Shown here: in pieces, positions 16,352 through 25,663 of the stretch | Layout of the letters: every line of letters starts with the position of its first letter | Numbering within the stretch: the stretch's first letter is position 1 | DNA from: Paenibacillus oceani | GTDB taxonomy: Bacteria > Bacillota > Bacilli > Paenibacillales > NBRC-103111 | Direction: 5' to 3' | DNA length: 64,000 nt | NCBI RefSeq assembly: GCF_014705615.1 | Contig: NZ_JACXJA010000008.1 | Coordinates: 1-64,000 of the forward strand | Notes under the pieces: model-generated | Database searches by the model: none | Told to the model about the DNA's origin: nothing | What the model saw: the letters and a program-made list of their open reading frames with translations, nothing else | Position numbers and translations under genes: made by a program

Positions 16352-17893
16352 ATGGACATTGTCATCACAATCGTGATCGCTCTCGTTGTTGGCGCTATAT
16401 GCTTTGGGATTGGTTATTTTATCCGCAAGTCCCTCGCTGAGGCGAAAATCTCCAGTGCGGAAGAAGCTGCCCGTCAGCTGATCGAAGCGGCTAAGAAAGA
16501 AGCCGAAGCTCAGAAGAAGGAAGCTGTACTGGAAGCGAAGGACGAAATTCATAAACTTCGCGCCGAAGCTGAAAAAGACATTCGTGAACGTCGGAATGAA
16601 ACTCAACGGCAAGAAAGACGATTGTTGCAAAAAGAGGAAACGCTGGATAAAAAAATGGAATCCCTCGAGCGTAAAGAGGAGCAAGTCGCCAACAAAGAGA
16701 AGCGGATTGACGAGACGCAATCTCAAATTGACCAGCTGTACCGTTCTCAAGTAGCCGAGCTGGAGCGCATATCCGCGCTGACGATGGAAGAGGCGAAGCA
16801 ACTCATTTTGTCCTCCGTCGAGCAAGAGGTGCGGCATGAGACGGCACAATTGATCAAAGACATCGAGAACCAGGCGAAGGAAGAAGCCGAGAAACGTGCG
16901 CGCGAGATCATTACACTGGCGATTCAGCGCTGTGCCGCAGACCATGTAGCGGAAACGACAGTGTCTGTAGTGGCGCTTCCGAACGAAGAGATGAAGGGCC
17001 GCATTATCGGACGCGAAGGCCGCAACATTCGTGCGCTGGAGACGTTGACGGGGATCGACCTCATCATCGACGATACGCCGGAGGCGGTCATCTTGTCCGG
17101 CTTCGATCCGATCCGGAGAGAAATTGCCCGGACTTCGCTTGAAAAGTTAGTAGCGGACGGACGAATCCATCCGGCGCGAATCGAAGAGATGGTAGAGAAA
17201 TCGCGCAAGGAAGTGGACGAACGGATCCGCGAGTATGGCGAACAGGCAACGTTCGAGACAGGCGTTCATGGACTGCATCCGGATCTGATCAAAATACTCG
17301 GCCGGTTGAAGTTCCGTACGAGCTACGGGCAGAACGTCCTGAAGCATTCGATGGAAGTCGCTTATTTGGCCGGTCTGATGGCAGGCGAGTTGGGAGAAGA
17401 CGTCACGTTGGCGAAACGGGCCGGGCTTCTTCACGACATCGGCAAAGCGCTTGACCATGAAGTCGAAGGCTCTCATGTCGAGATTGGCGTCGAGATCGGC
17501 AAAAAGTACAAGGAACACCCGGTCGTCGTAAACAGCATCGCTTCCCACCATGGGGACTGCGAGGCAACCTCCGTAATCGCCATGCTGGTCGGCGCAGCGG
17601 ACGCCTTGTCGGCTGCCAGACCGGGCGCGCGCAGAGAGACGCTGGAGACGTACATCAAGCGGCTCGAGAAGCTGGAGGAGATTACCGAATCGTTCGACGG
17701 CGTCGAGAAGTCGTACGCCATCCAGGCGGGCCGCGAAGTTCGCGTTATGGTACAGCCGGAGAAGATCGACGATACGGAAGCGTTCCGGTTGGCACGCGAT
17801 ATTACGAAGAAGATCGAAAGCGAGCTCGATTATCCGGGTCATATCAAAGTGACGGTAATTCGTGAGACGCGGGCCGTCGAGTACGCGAAGTAA
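16352..17893 (+). CDS. rny: Ribonuclease Y
   Basis: 513 residues. An N-terminal membrane anchor (about 1-24), a long charged coiled coil (about 30-190), a KH domain with [15 protein letters not shown] (about 210-270) and an HD domain with [12 protein letters not shown] (metal ligands) give the complete RNase Y architecture. RNase Y starts the decay of many mRNAs at the membrane and works with the Y-complex, one member of which (RicA) is encoded at 25664. ATG 16352 follows GAGGAGG by 8 nt; the GTG at 16343 overlaps that SD. It is preceded by an unusually long structured leader and followed by a perfect terminator. Confidence 0.96.
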   Translation: MDIVITIVIALVVGAICFGIGYFIRKSLAEAKISSAEEAARQLIEAAKKEAEAQKKEAVLEAKDEIHKLRAEAEKDIRERRNETQRQERRLLQKEETLDKKMESLERKEEQVANKEKRIDETQSQIDQLYRSQVAELERISALTMEEAKQLILSSVEQEVRHETAQLIKDIENQAKEEAEKRAREIITLAIQRCAADHVAETTVSVVALPNEEMKGRIIGREGRNIRALETLTGIDLIIDDTPEAVILSGFDPIRREIARTSLEKLVADGRIHPARIEEMVEKSRKEVDERIREYGEQATFETGVHGLHPDLIKILGRLKFRTSYGQNVLKHSMEVAYLAGLMAGELGEDVTLAKRAGLLHDIGKALDHEVEGSHVEIGVEIGKKYKEHPVVVNSIASHHGDCEATSVIAMLVGAADALSAARPGARRETLETYIKRLEKLEEITESFDGVEKSYAIQAGREVRVMVQPEKIDDTEAFRLARDITKKIESELDYPGHIKVTVIRETRAVEYAK

Positions 17894-17924
17894 TAGTCGA
17901 ACAACCAGCATCCGAAACGAAAGC

Positions 17925-17960
17925 GAGAAGTGGCTATCCGGCCACTTCTCCTTTGCTTTT
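17925..17960 (+). terminator. Terminator after rny
   Basis: A perfect 10-bp stem (17925-17934 with 17941-17950, 6-nt loop) followed by CTTTGCTTTT. Confidence 0.85.
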
Positions 17961-17992
17961 GCCGGGGGGCCGTATAAGGCCGGCTGACGGTT

Positions 17993-18826
17993 ATGGCCCG
18001 CCCGGTACCGATGAAGGAGGAGAGTTCCATACGCATCTTGTTTATAGGGGATATTGTCGGAGGCTCCGGCCGCAGAGCGGTGAAGACGCAGCTGCCCGAG
18101 TTGAAGCGCAAATACGATCCCGCCTTTATCGTAGTGAACGGTGAGAATGCGGCCGGCGGCCGCGGCATCACGGCGCAAATCGCCAAAGAGCTGTTCGAGC
18201 TCGGCGTCCATGGCATTACGATGGGGAACCATACTTGGGACAACAAAGACATCTTCAATTTTATCGAGGAGGAGGCCCGGATCGTCCGTCCGGCCAATTA
18301 TCCGCCCGGCACACCGGGCGAAGGAATGACGATTCTGAAAAACAAGGCGGGCAAAGAGCTGGCGATCGTCAATTTGATGGGCCGCACCTTTTTGCCTCCG
18401 CTGGACTGCCCGTTTCAGACGATCGATTCGATCCTCGATAAGCTCAAAAAGAAGCAGAAACATATATTCGTCGACTTCCACGCGGAGGCGACTTCCGAAA
18501 AAATCGCCATGGGCTGGCATCTCGACGGGAAAGTGTCGGCCGTTGTCGGGACGCATACCCATGTGCAGACCCACGACGAGCGAATCCTGCCGCAGGGGAC
18601 CGGGTACGTGACCGATGTCGGCATGACCGGAGCCAGGGACGGCGTGCTCGGCATGGAGCGGGAAGCGGTGCTGCAGAAGTTCAAAACCCAACTGCCCATC
18701 CGGTTTACGGCTGACGAAGGCAAATGGCAGCTTCACGCCGTTGTGATCGACCTGGACGCAGGGAGCGGAATGGCCAAAAAAATCGAGCTGGTCCGCCGGT
18801 TCGAGACGGAGATGATTTTCGAGTAG
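17993..18826 (+). CDS. ymdB: Metallophosphoesterase YmdB (cyclic-nucleotide phosphodiesterase)
   Basis: The YmdB/TIGR00282 phosphoesterase family. Metal-binding segments are seen in order: FIGDIVG, VVNGENAAGG, MGNHTWDN, DFHAEATSEK and GTHTHVQT. In Bacillus subtilis YmdB hydrolyses 2',3'- and 3',5'-cyclic nucleotides and affects biofilm and motility choice. The coordinates start at the first canonical ATG (17993), which has no SD, as does ATG 18011. The only strong SD, AAGGAGG (18014-18020), lies 8 nt before an ATA codon at 18029. Starting there gives IRILFIGDIVG and 265 residues, almost exactly the usual length. The true start may therefore be a rare AUA codon. Confidence 0.92.
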   Translation: MARPVPMKEESSIRILFIGDIVGGSGRRAVKTQLPELKRKYDPAFIVVNGENAAGGRGITAQIAKELFELGVHGITMGNHTWDNKDIFNFIEEEARIVRPANYPPGTPGEGMTILKNKAGKELAIVNLMGRTFLPPLDCPFQTIDSILDKLKKKQKHIFVDFHAEATSEKIAMGWHLDGKVSAVVGTHTHVQTHDERILPQGTGYVTDVGMTGARDGVLGMEREAVLQKFKTQLPIRFTADEGKWQLHAVVIDLDAGSGMAKKIELVRRFETEMIFE

Positions 18827-19034
18827 ATGGAAGCAGCGGGGAAGAGGACGCGGGGCGAATAGTCATTACCGGCAGCAGCCGGCGCCCCTCCTTCCCGGTC
18901 TCCGCCTCCGTAGCTTGACGCAACACAGCTAGTGAATGCGGCGGCGGTCTGAGGTGCGGGAGCGCCATGTATCCAACAATTGCGTGAATTGACAGAAACT
19001 TTTGAAATTTAATGTGGTTTACTACTTGTCGGAA

Positions 19035-19062
19035 GAAGGAATTATTCCAGAACTGCACGAAT
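19035..19062 (+). promoter_or_regulatory. Sigma-H type promoter of spoVS
   Basis: GAAGGAATT (19035-19043) matches the sigma-H -35 consensus RnAGGAwWW, and GAAT (19059-19062) matches its -10 with the expected spacing. Bacillus spoVS is a known sigma-H gene, which supports the call. Confidence 0.7.
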
Positions 19063-19107
19063 AGTGTAGTAGTGGAATTCATCCAACATTCCCGAGGAGG
19101 TCTAGCC

Positions 19108-19368
19108 ATGGAAGTATTAAAAGTTTCAGCAAAGTCCAATCCCAACTCCGTTGCGGGTGCATTGGCCGGCGTATTGCGCGAGCGAGGCGGGGCGGAACTT
19201 CAAGCCATTGGCGCTGGAGCGTTGAATCAGGCTATCAAGGCTGTAGCGATTGCACGAGGATTCGTAGCACCGAGCGGCGTAGATTTGATTTGCATCCCGG
19301 CCTTCACGGATATAGTTATTGACGGCGAAGATCGCACCGCGATCAAGCTGATTGTCGAACCGCGTTAG
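19108..19368 (+). CDS. spoVS: Stage V sporulation protein S
   Basis: 86 residues, the exact size of SpoVS, beginning MEVLKVSAKSNPNSVAGALA. The family is extremely conserved and has an Alba-like fold; loss of SpoVS in Bacillus subtilis affects spore coat and septation. The frame is open upstream to 19012, but ATG 19108, behind GAGGAGG at 19094-19100, is the family start. A sigma-H type promoter precedes it and a terminator follows, so it is monocistronic. It is a strong marker of a spore-forming Firmicute. Confidence 0.97.
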   Translation: MEVLKVSAKSNPNSVAGALAGVLRERGGAELQAIGAGALNQAIKAVAIARGFVAPSGVDLICIPAFTDIVIDGEDRTAIKLIVEPR

Positions 19369-19413
19369 AACGCGATGCTTGCAAGCAAGCCTATAGTAAA
19401 ACGATTGATATAA

Positions 19414-19436
19414 AGCTCCTGTAAGGGGCTTTTTTT
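19414..19436 (+). terminator. Terminator after spoVS
   Basis: 19414-19419 pairs with 19425-19430 (one wobble), loop TGTAA, then a run of seven T. Confidence 0.8.
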
Positions 19437-19507
19437 GCGGCCCGCGAAAAGGTTACGTTCGCATACATACGGAAAGTCGATTATCCGAAATCGGGAAGGG
19501 GACGGAC

Positions 19508-20458
19508 ATGATGACGGTTATTGATGCGCATTGCGACGTTTTAAGCAAGCTTCTGCTTGATCCGACGATCTGTTTTGCAGGAAACGACTCGCGGCTGGAC
19601 GTGACAAAGGATAAGCTGCAGCAGGCAGGTTCGGCGATGCAATGTTTTGCGATATGGATATCGGAAAGCTTGCCGGAATCGAATATGGAGCAGATAAGGA
19701 CTTGTGCCGAGCTGTTTCACAGTCGGATTATCGAGCAAGCCGGAATGGTAGCCGTCCGCTCATCCGAAGATTTGCAGGCGGCGGTGCGAGCAGGGCGCCC
19801 GGGAGCGCTGCTGACACTGGAAGGCGCGGATGCGCTGAACGGCCGTGTCGACCACGTCCGGGAGCTGTACCGGCTCGGCGTCCGGATGCTCGGGTTGACC
19901 TGGAATTTTGCGAACTGGGCTGCAGACGGCGTATCCGAGCCGCGAAACGGCGGATTAACGATAAAAGGGCGGCGCCTTGTTAAAGAATGCGATTCCTTGG
20001 GAATAATAATAGATGTGTCTCATTTGGCCGAACGCAGCTTCTGGGAAGTTGCAGAGTTAAGCGGGAAGGCTTTCGTCGCCTCGCATTCCAACGTTTTCGA
20101 GCTATGCGTGCATGCGCGCAACCTGAACAAGCGGCAAATCACGTGTATCGCCGAACGCGGAGGCGTGATCGGCATCAACTTTTTTCCACCGTTTGTAAGC
20201 GCAAACGAATCGGCGACGATCGATGAGGTGGTCCGGCATATCGAGACGGTTTGCGAATGGGGAGGCGAGCGGGCGGCTGCGCTGGGAGCTGATTTCGACG
20301 GAATCGGCAAAAAGGTGCCGGGCTTGGAAGACCCGTCCGGCTACGCCCGGCTCGAGGAAGCGCTATCGAAACGGATGTCCGCGGAGCTTGTGGAGCGGGT
20401 CATGTTTCGCAATTGGTATGAATATTTTGTGACGGCCCTGCCAAAATCAGAATGCTAG
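19508..20458 (+). CDS. Membrane-dipeptidase family (M19) peptidase
   Basis: 316 residues of the renal-dipeptidase (M19) amidohydrolase family. The metal ligands are recognisable: HCD near the N-terminus (HxD), the glutamate of TLEGADAL, the histidines of VSHLAE and ASHSN, and the aspartate of GADFDGI. Such enzymes cleave dipeptides, including D-amino acid forms. No signal peptide is visible, so it is cytoplasmic. Two adjacent ATG codons (19508, 19511) are possible starts behind GGGAAGGGG. In Bacillus this slot holds tdh-kbl; in Paenibacillaceae the dipeptidase-korAB arrangement is common to my knowledge. Confidence 0.9.
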   Translation: MMTVIDAHCDVLSKLLLDPTICFAGNDSRLDVTKDKLQQAGSAMQCFAIWISESLPESNMEQIRTCAELFHSRIIEQAGMVAVRSSEDLQAAVRAGRPGALLTLEGADALNGRVDHVRELYRLGVRMLGLTWNFANWAADGVSEPRNGGLTIKGRRLVKECDSLGIIIDVSHLAERSFWEVAELSGKAFVASHSNVFELCVHARNLNKRQITCIAERGGVIGINFFPPFVSANESATIDEVVRHIETVCEWGGERAAALGADFDGIGKKVPGLEDPSGYARLEEALSKRMSAELVERVMFRNWYEYFVTALPKSEC

Positions 20459-20528
20459 TCGGCAGATCAATCTAATCCCGAGATGGATTCGATCTAATAT
20501 AGCTATGTTTCAAATATGTACAAATCGC

Positions 20529-20557
20529 TTGCATTTTCCTGTCCGAAAGCATAAAAT
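20529..20557 (+). promoter_or_regulatory. Sigma-A promoter for korAB
   Basis: TTGCAT (20529-20534), 17-bp spacer, TAAAAT (20552-20557), leaving a leader of about 110 nt before korA. Confidence 0.6.
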
Positions 20558-20673
20558 CTTTTAAGAATGCCGAGGTCTCATTAACGGTGTAGCGCTTTCA
20601 AAATGTTAGGTTTTGCGATGATTCGAATCTATCATCCCATCACCGAAGGACACAGTTTAAAGGAGTGGACGTT

Positions 20674-22404
20674 GTGATCGAGCAGTTGTCATGGAAAGTC
20701 GGAGGGCAGCAAGGGGAAGGCGTTGAAAGTACGGACCGCATCTTCTCCACCGCCTTAAATCGTCTTGGCTACTATCTGTACGGCTACAGACATTTCTCTT
20801 CCCGGATTAAGGGCGGACATACGAACAACAAAATCCGGATCAGTACGAAGCCGATTCGGGCGATTTCCGACGATCTGGACATATTGGTCGCGTTCGACCA
20901 AGAAACCATCGATTTGAATGCGCACGAGCTTCGCGCGGGCGGCGTTGTCGTCGCTGACGCCAAGTTTAATCCCACATTGCCGGAAGGTATAGACGCACGT
21001 CTGTTCCCAGTTCCGATTACCGCGATTGCGGAAGATTTGGGAACGGCGCTGTTTAAAAATATGGCGGCATCCGGTGCCTCTTGGGCATTGCTCGGATTGC
21101 CTCTCGAAGTGTTCAACAAAGCCGTCGAAGAAGAATTCGGCCGTAAAGGTCCTGCAGTTGTCGAGAAAAACGTCGAAGCGGTCAAACGTGCGGCGGACTT
21201 CGTAATCGAGCTGGCCGGCGGTCCTTTGGAAGAGTTCAAACTGGCGGAAGCGGACGGATCGCAGAAGCTGTTCATTATCGGAAACGACGCGATCGGACTT
21301 GGCGCGGTAGCCGCCGGCTGCCGTTTCATGCCGGCATATCCCATCACACCGGCTTCCGAGATTATGGAATATTTGATCAAGCGCCTGCCTAAGTTCGGCG
21401 GCACTGTCATCCAAACCGAAGACGAGATCGCAGCCGTCACGATGGCGATCGGCGCCAACTACGGCGGCGTGCGCGCGCTGACCGCTTCCGCGGGTCCCGG
21501 ACTATCGCTGATGATGGAAGCGATCGGTCTTGCCGGCATGACCGAGACGCCTGTCGTTATCGTCAACACGCAGCGCGGCGGTCCGAGCACGGGTCTTCCG
21601 ACCAAGCAGGAGCAGAGCGACTTGAACGCGATGGTATACGGAACTCACGGCGAGATTCCAAAAATCGTCATCGCCCCTGCTACAGTTGAAGATTGCTTCT
21701 ACGACACGATTGAAGCGTTCAACCTGGCGGAGAAATACCAATGCCCGGTAATTATTATGACCGACCTGCAGCTCTCTCTCGGCAAGCAATCTTCCGAACT
21801 GCTGGATTACAACAAAATCGTCATCGATCGCGGCAACCTGGTGACCGACGTTCCGAAGCAGGAGGACGGCAAGCTGTTCAAACGGTACGAATTTACCGAA
21901 GACGGCGTTTCCCCTCGCGTACTGCCTGGCGAACCCGGCGGCTTGCACCACGTTACCGGCGTAGAGCATGACGAGACCGGCCGTCCGTCGGAAAGCCCGA
22001 TCAACCGTCAGAAGATGATGGACAAACGTCTCGCCAAGCTCAAAAGTTTGAAGCTTGCGAACGCAGTCGTATCCGACGCTCCGCACGACAATGCGGACCT
22101 GCTGATCATCGGTATGGGATCAACAGGCGGTACGATCGACGAGGCGAGAGCAAGATTGGCTAAGGAAGGAATGAAGACGAACCATTCGACCGTCCGTCTG
22201 ATCCATCCGTTCCCTGTGGACGAAGTGGCCGCTCAGATCGCCAAAGCGAAAAAAGTCGTCGTTATTGAAAACAACGCCACAGGTCAGCTGGCTGAGCAAA
22301 TCAAGCTGCATGTGGGACACGATAAAATTACGAGTATGCTGAAATACGACGGAACGCCGTTCCTGCCTTCGGAAGTTTACAAACATTGCAAGGAGCTGAA
22401 CTAA
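20674..22404 (+). CDS. korA: 2-oxoacid:ferredoxin oxidoreductase, fused gamma-alpha subunit
   Basis: 576 residues. The N-terminal third (about 5-185) is the gamma domain (GGQQGEGVES, then SSRIKGGHTNN); the rest is the alpha domain with AYPITPASEIMEYL and the pyrimidine-binding region. With KorB it oxidises 2-oxoglutarate or a related 2-oxoacid to the acyl-CoA and reduces ferredoxin. GTG 20674 is chosen because AAAGGAG (20659-20665) is 8 nt ahead; the other GTG at 20665 lies within that SD. The korB gene starts 1 nt after the stop. The exact 2-oxoacid cannot be decided from sequence. Confidence 0.93.
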   Translation: MIEQLSWKVGGQQGEGVESTDRIFSTALNRLGYYLYGYRHFSSRIKGGHTNNKIRISTKPIRAISDDLDILVAFDQETIDLNAHELRAGGVVVADAKFNPTLPEGIDARLFPVPITAIAEDLGTALFKNMAASGASWALLGLPLEVFNKAVEEEFGRKGPAVVEKNVEAVKRAADFVIELAGGPLEEFKLAEADGSQKLFIIGNDAIGLGAVAAGCRFMPAYPITPASEIMEYLIKRLPKFGGTVIQTEDEIAAVTMAIGANYGGVRALTASAGPGLSLMMEAIGLAGMTETPVVIVNTQRGGPSTGLPTKQEQSDLNAMVYGTHGEIPKIVIAPATVEDCFYDTIEAFNLAEKYQCPVIIMTDLQLSLGKQSSELLDYNKIVIDRGNLVTDVPKQEDGKLFKRYEFTEDGVSPRVLPGEPGGLHHVTGVEHDETGRPSESPINRQKMMDKRLAKLKSLKLANAVVSDAPHDNADLLIIGMGSTGGTIDEARARLAKEGMKTNHSTVRLIHPFPVDEVAAQIAKAKKVVVIENNATGQLAEQIKLHVGHDKITSMLKYDGTPFLPSEVYKHCKELN

Positions 22405-22405
22405 G

Positions 22406-23275
22406 ATGGCGACATTAAAAGATTTCAGAAATAACGTAAAGCCGAACTGGTGCCCGGGCTGCGGCGACTTCGCCGTACAAGCTGCGATCCAGAGAGCGGC
22501 TGCAAACGTCGGTCTGGAGCCTGAAAACTTGGCTGTCGTATCCGGTATCGGCTGTTCCGGCCGTATCTCGGGCTACATTAACTGTTACGGCTTCCACGGC
22601 ATTCACGGCCGTTCGCTGCCGATCGCACAAGGGCTCAAGATGGCTAACCGCGAGCTGACGGTTATCGCTTCCGGCGGTGACGGAGACGGCTTCGCCATCG
22701 GTCTTGGCCATACGGTTCACGCGATCCGCCGCAATATCGATATGACCTATATCGTTATGGACAACCAGATTTACGGGCTGACCAAAGGGCAAAACTCCCC
22801 GCGCAGCGCGAAAGGGTTCGTCAATGCGAAATATACGCCGCAAGGCTCGATCGAGTCCGAGCTCGCTCCGCTCGAGATGGCTCTTGCAGCAGGCGCTACT
22901 TATGTCGCCCAGTCGTTCTCCAGCAACCTGAAGCAGTTGACGGCCGTCATCGAAGCGGGCATTCAGCATAAAGGCTTCTCGTTCATCAATATTTTCAGCC
23001 CATGCGTAACGTTCAACAAGTTCAACACGTATGAGTGGTTCAAGGAAAACATCGTCGACCTCGACGAAATTCCGGACTACAACCCGAACGACCGCGTTAT
23101 GGCGATGACGAAAATTATGGAAACGAACGGTATGCTGACCGGGATTATCTATCAGAACAAAGAAAAGCAAAGCTACGAGGAGATGGTTCCGGGCTTCAAG
23201 CCGGAAGCGCTCGCCAAGCAAAATATGAAAATTACGGAAGCCGAGTTCGACAAGCTTGTCGCCGAATTCCGTTAA
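22406..23275 (+). CDS. korB: 2-oxoacid:ferredoxin oxidoreductase, beta subunit
   Basis: 289 residues. The beta subunit carries thiamine diphosphate and an iron-sulfur cluster: the N-terminal CPGCGDF cysteines, the later IGCSG cysteine, and the TPP/Mg motif GDGDGFAIG followed by MDNQIYGLTKGQ are all present. It pairs with KorA, whose gene ends 1 nt before it. The enzyme lets an aerobic sporulator run a ferredoxin-dependent step beside the TCA dehydrogenases. It ends in a perfect 12-bp terminator. Confidence 0.94.
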   Translation: MATLKDFRNNVKPNWCPGCGDFAVQAAIQRAAANVGLEPENLAVVSGIGCSGRISGYINCYGFHGIHGRSLPIAQGLKMANRELTVIASGGDGDGFAIGLGHTVHAIRRNIDMTYIVMDNQIYGLTKGQNSPRSAKGFVNAKYTPQGSIESELAPLEMALAAGATYVAQSFSSNLKQLTAVIEAGIQHKGFSFINIFSPCVTFNKFNTYEWFKENIVDLDEIPDYNPNDRVMAMTKIMETNGMLTGIIYQNKEKQSYEEMVPGFKPEALAKQNMKITEAEFDKLVAEFR

Positions 23276-23287
23276 GAAGCGTGAACG

Positions 23288-23320
23288 AAAGACATGTGAT
23301 CACGGTCACATGTCTTTTTT
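23288..23320 (+). terminator. Terminator after korB
   Basis: A perfect 12-bp stem (23288-23299 with 23306-23317), loop TCACGG, ending in a run of six T. Confidence 0.9.
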
Positions 23321-23350
23321 CTACATTAGCTTATAATGGAAAGCGAGAAG

Positions 23351-23370
23351 TGCGATACTAGAGTATCGCA
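23351..23370 (+). promoter_or_regulatory. Perfect 9-bp dyad in the pduL leader
   Basis: TGCGATACT (23351-23359) and AGTATCGCA (23362-23370) are exact inverted repeats separated by AG. It lies 14 nt after a TATAAT-like -10 (23332-23337) and 23 nt before the pduL SD. It looks like an operator for a dimeric repressor; no T-run follows, so it is not a terminator. Confidence 0.5.
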
Positions 23371-23407
23371 TACAGATCAGAGCCGCATCTCAGAGAGGAG
23401 CTTTACG

Positions 23408-23986
23408 ATGAGCATGGAGAAAATCGTTCCGGTCGGGGTATCCGCCCGTCATATTCATTTATCGCAGGAGCATGTTGATACTTTATTTGGTGCGGGCTAC
23501 GAGCTGAAGCCGATGAAGCCGCTGTCCCAGCCGGGCCAGTTTGCAGCAGAAGAGACGGTAGCCGTATTTGGACCGAAAGGGAAATTCGACAAAGTGCGGA
23601 TTTTGGGTCCCGCGCGCAAAGCGTCGCAAATCGAAATTTCCAAGACGGATTCGTTCCAGCTTGGCATCGATGCTCCCGTCCGGGAGTCGGGCAATATCGA
23701 AGGGACACCGGGCATTACAGTGAAAGGCCCTGCGGGTGAGGTCGTGCTCGATCGTGGCGTCATCATCGCAGCCAGACATATTCATTTTCATACGAAGGAA
23801 GCCGCCGAATGGGGCATCCGGGACAAGCAGCTGCTGCGGGTAAGAGTCGGGGGCACCCGTCCTCTAGTCTTCGAAGATGTGATCGCCAGAATTTCCGACC
23901 AGTTTGCGCTTGATATGCATATCGATACGGATGAAGCGAACGCGGCCGGCATCAAAAATGGCGAGACCGCTGTTATATTGGATTGA
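23408..23986 (+). CDS. pduL: Phosphate propanoyltransferase PduL-like (phosphotransacylase)
   Basis: 192 residues. Two zinc-binding segments SARHIHLS and AARHIHFH mark the PduL fold, in which histidines hold the metal ions. The enzyme exchanges phosphate and CoA on propionyl or acetyl groups. Most PduL proteins belong to bacterial microcompartments and carry an N-terminal encapsulation peptide; this one has none obvious and no shell genes are near, so it should be a free cytosolic phosphotransacetylase. ATG 23408 follows GAGAGGAG. It lies next to korAB, which makes acyl-CoA, so a shared acyl-CoA to acyl-phosphate route is plausible. Confidence 0.9.
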   Translation: MSMEKIVPVGVSARHIHLSQEHVDTLFGAGYELKPMKPLSQPGQFAAEETVAVFGPKGKFDKVRILGPARKASQIEISKTDSFQLGIDAPVRESGNIEGTPGITVKGPAGEVVLDRGVIIAARHIHFHTKEAAEWGIRDKQLLRVRVGGTRPLVFEDVIARISDQFALDMHIDTDEANAAGIKNGETAVILD

Positions 23987-23988
23987 TT

Positions 23989-24027
23989 AGCCGAAGGGGA
24001 TTTCCCCGCTCGGCTTTTTGTTTTTTT
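23989..24027 (+). terminator. Terminator after pduL
   Basis: An interrupted stem: AGCCGA with TCGGCT outside and GGGGA with TCCCC inside, followed by TTTTTG and seven T. Confidence 0.85.
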
Positions 24028-24050
24028 GACTAGCTCCCCCAGCATTTATT

Positions 24051-24080
24051 TTGTCAGATAGGGAGGAATAATGGTATAAT
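24051..24080 (+). promoter_or_regulatory. Sigma-A promoter for miaB-ricA
   Basis: TTGTCA (24051-24056), 18-bp spacer, perfect TATAAT (24075-24080). The predicted start point near 24087 puts the miaB start at the later TTG. Confidence 0.7.
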
Positions 24081-24116
24081 GGAATAATGACTGGATGCGG
24101 AAAGGAAGTGGAATTG

Positions 24117-25622
24117 TTGAAAAAGGAATTGACCCTCTTGGACGAGAAACAAACGAAGTCCGACAAGGACTATTCGATATATTTCCAACCGCCTTCATTA
24201 AAAGATGCAAAAAAGCGGGGCAAAGAGGATATCGCCGTTCACTACGAGTCGGCTATTCCGGAAGACATGAAGACGGTCGGCACCGGCAAGAAATATTTGA
24301 TCCGTACGTACGGCTGCCAAATGAATGAACACGATACCGAGGTTATGAAGGGCATGCTGGAGGAGATGGGCTACGAGTCGACGGAAGAGAAGCTCGATGC
24401 CGATATCATCCTGCTGAATACGTGTGCGATCCGGGAGAACGCCGAAGATAAAGTGTTCGGCGAGCTCGGCCATCTGAAGACGCTGAAGCAGCAGAAGCCT
24501 GGGCTTATTTTGGGCGTATGCGGCTGTATGTCGCAGGAAGAATCGGTGGTCAACCGGATCATGCAAAAGCATGCGTTCGTTGATATCATCTTCGGCACGC
24601 ACAATATCCACCGGCTGCCGGTGCTTCTGAAGGAAGCGTATTACGGCAAAGAGATGGTCGTCGAAGTATGGTCCAAAGAAGGCGACATCATCGAGAACTT
24701 GCCCAAAAAACGCGAAGGCATGAAAGCATGGGTTAACATCATGTACGGCTGCGACAAGTTCTGTACGTACTGCATCGTGCCGTATACGCGCGGCAAGGAA
24801 CGGAGCCGTCGTCCGCATGACGTGCTGGCGGAGATCCGCGATCTGGCGCGGCAAGGGTTTAAAGAAATTACGCTGCTCGGCCAAAACGTGAACGCATACG
24901 GCAAAGACTTTGACGATATCTCGTATTCGTTCGGCGATTTGATGGACGACGTGCGCAAGATCGATATCCCGCGTATCCGCTTTACGACGTCCCACCCGAG
25001 AGATTTCGACGATCGGCTGATCGAGGTGCTGGCGAAGCGGGGCAATCTGGTGGAGCATATTCATTTGCCGGTCCAATCCGGCAATACCGAAGTGCTCAAG
25101 CTCATGAGCCGTAAATATTCGCGCGAGCATTACTTGGACCTCGTCCGTAAAATACGCGTTGCCATTCCGGACGCGATGCTGACCACGGACATTATCGTCG
25201 GATTCCCGGGCGAGACGGAGGAGCAGTTCCAGGACACGCTCTCGCTCGTTCGCGAGGTTCGGTACGATTCGGCTTTCACCTTCATCTACTCTCCGCGTGA
25301 CGGCACGCCTGCGGCGGCGATGGAGGATAACGTGCCTGAAGAAGTCAAGAAAGACCGCTTGAAGCGTCTTAACGATCTATTGAATGTGATCAGCCGCGAG
25401 CAGAATGAGCAGCTCCGGGGGCAGACGCTGGAAGTGCTCGTCGAAGGCGAGAGCAGGACGAACCCGGATGTGCTGGCCGGACGGACGAGAACGAACAAGC
25501 TGGTCCATTTCCGCGGCTCGAAAGAGTTAGCCGGTCAATTCGTCCAAGTGACGATTACGGAGCCGCAGACATGGGTTCTCAAGGGCGAGCTGGTCACTTC
25601 ACAGCCTGCCAAAGTCGTTTAA
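24117..25622 (+). CDS. miaB: tRNA-2-methylthio-N6-dimethylallyladenosine synthase MiaB
   Basis: 501 residues from TTG 24117. It has the same domain plan as RimO: UPF0004 (cysteines in [21 protein letters not shown]), radical SAM with CxxxCxxC in [10 protein letters not shown], and a C-terminal TRAM domain. The N-terminal extension of about 60 residues before the first domain is normal for Firmicute MiaB. MiaB adds a methylthio group to i6A37 of tRNAs. ATG 24087 is in frame but coincides with the predicted transcription start. AAAGGAAGTG (24101-24110) is correctly placed for TTG 24117, so I prefer that start. Confidence 0.94.
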   Translation: MKKELTLLDEKQTKSDKDYSIYFQPPSLKDAKKRGKEDIAVHYESAIPEDMKTVGTGKKYLIRTYGCQMNEHDTEVMKGMLEEMGYESTEEKLDADIILLNTCAIRENAEDKVFGELGHLKTLKQQKPGLILGVCGCMSQEESVVNRIMQKHAFVDIIFGTHNIHRLPVLLKEAYYGKEMVVEVWSKEGDIIENLPKKREGMKAWVNIMYGCDKFCTYCIVPYTRGKERSRRPHDVLAEIRDLARQGFKEITLLGQNVNAYGKDFDDISYSFGDLMDDVRKIDIPRIRFTTSHPRDFDDRLIEVLAKRGNLVEHIHLPVQSGNTEVLKLMSRKYSREHYLDLVRKIRVAIPDAMLTTDIIVGFPGETEEQFQDTLSLVREVRYDSAFTFIYSPRDGTPAAAMEDNVPEEVKKDRLKRLNDLLNVISREQNEQLRGQTLEVLVEGESRTNPDVLAGRTRTNKLVHFRGSKELAGQFVQVTITEPQTWVLKGELVTSQPAKVV

Positions 25623-25663
25623 TCCAAATTCGATATACGAATAGAAACGTAGGAGTGAATAGA

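Noticed and set aside
17147-18736. A 529-residue reverse frame across rny and ymdB
   Set aside because: Overlaps two firmly identified genes and shows no conserved domain; explained by codon bias of the forward genes.
20588-20600. cre-like sequence upstream of korA
   Set aside because: TGTAGCGCTTTCA is one base short of the cre spacing around the central CG, so CcpA binding is not supported.
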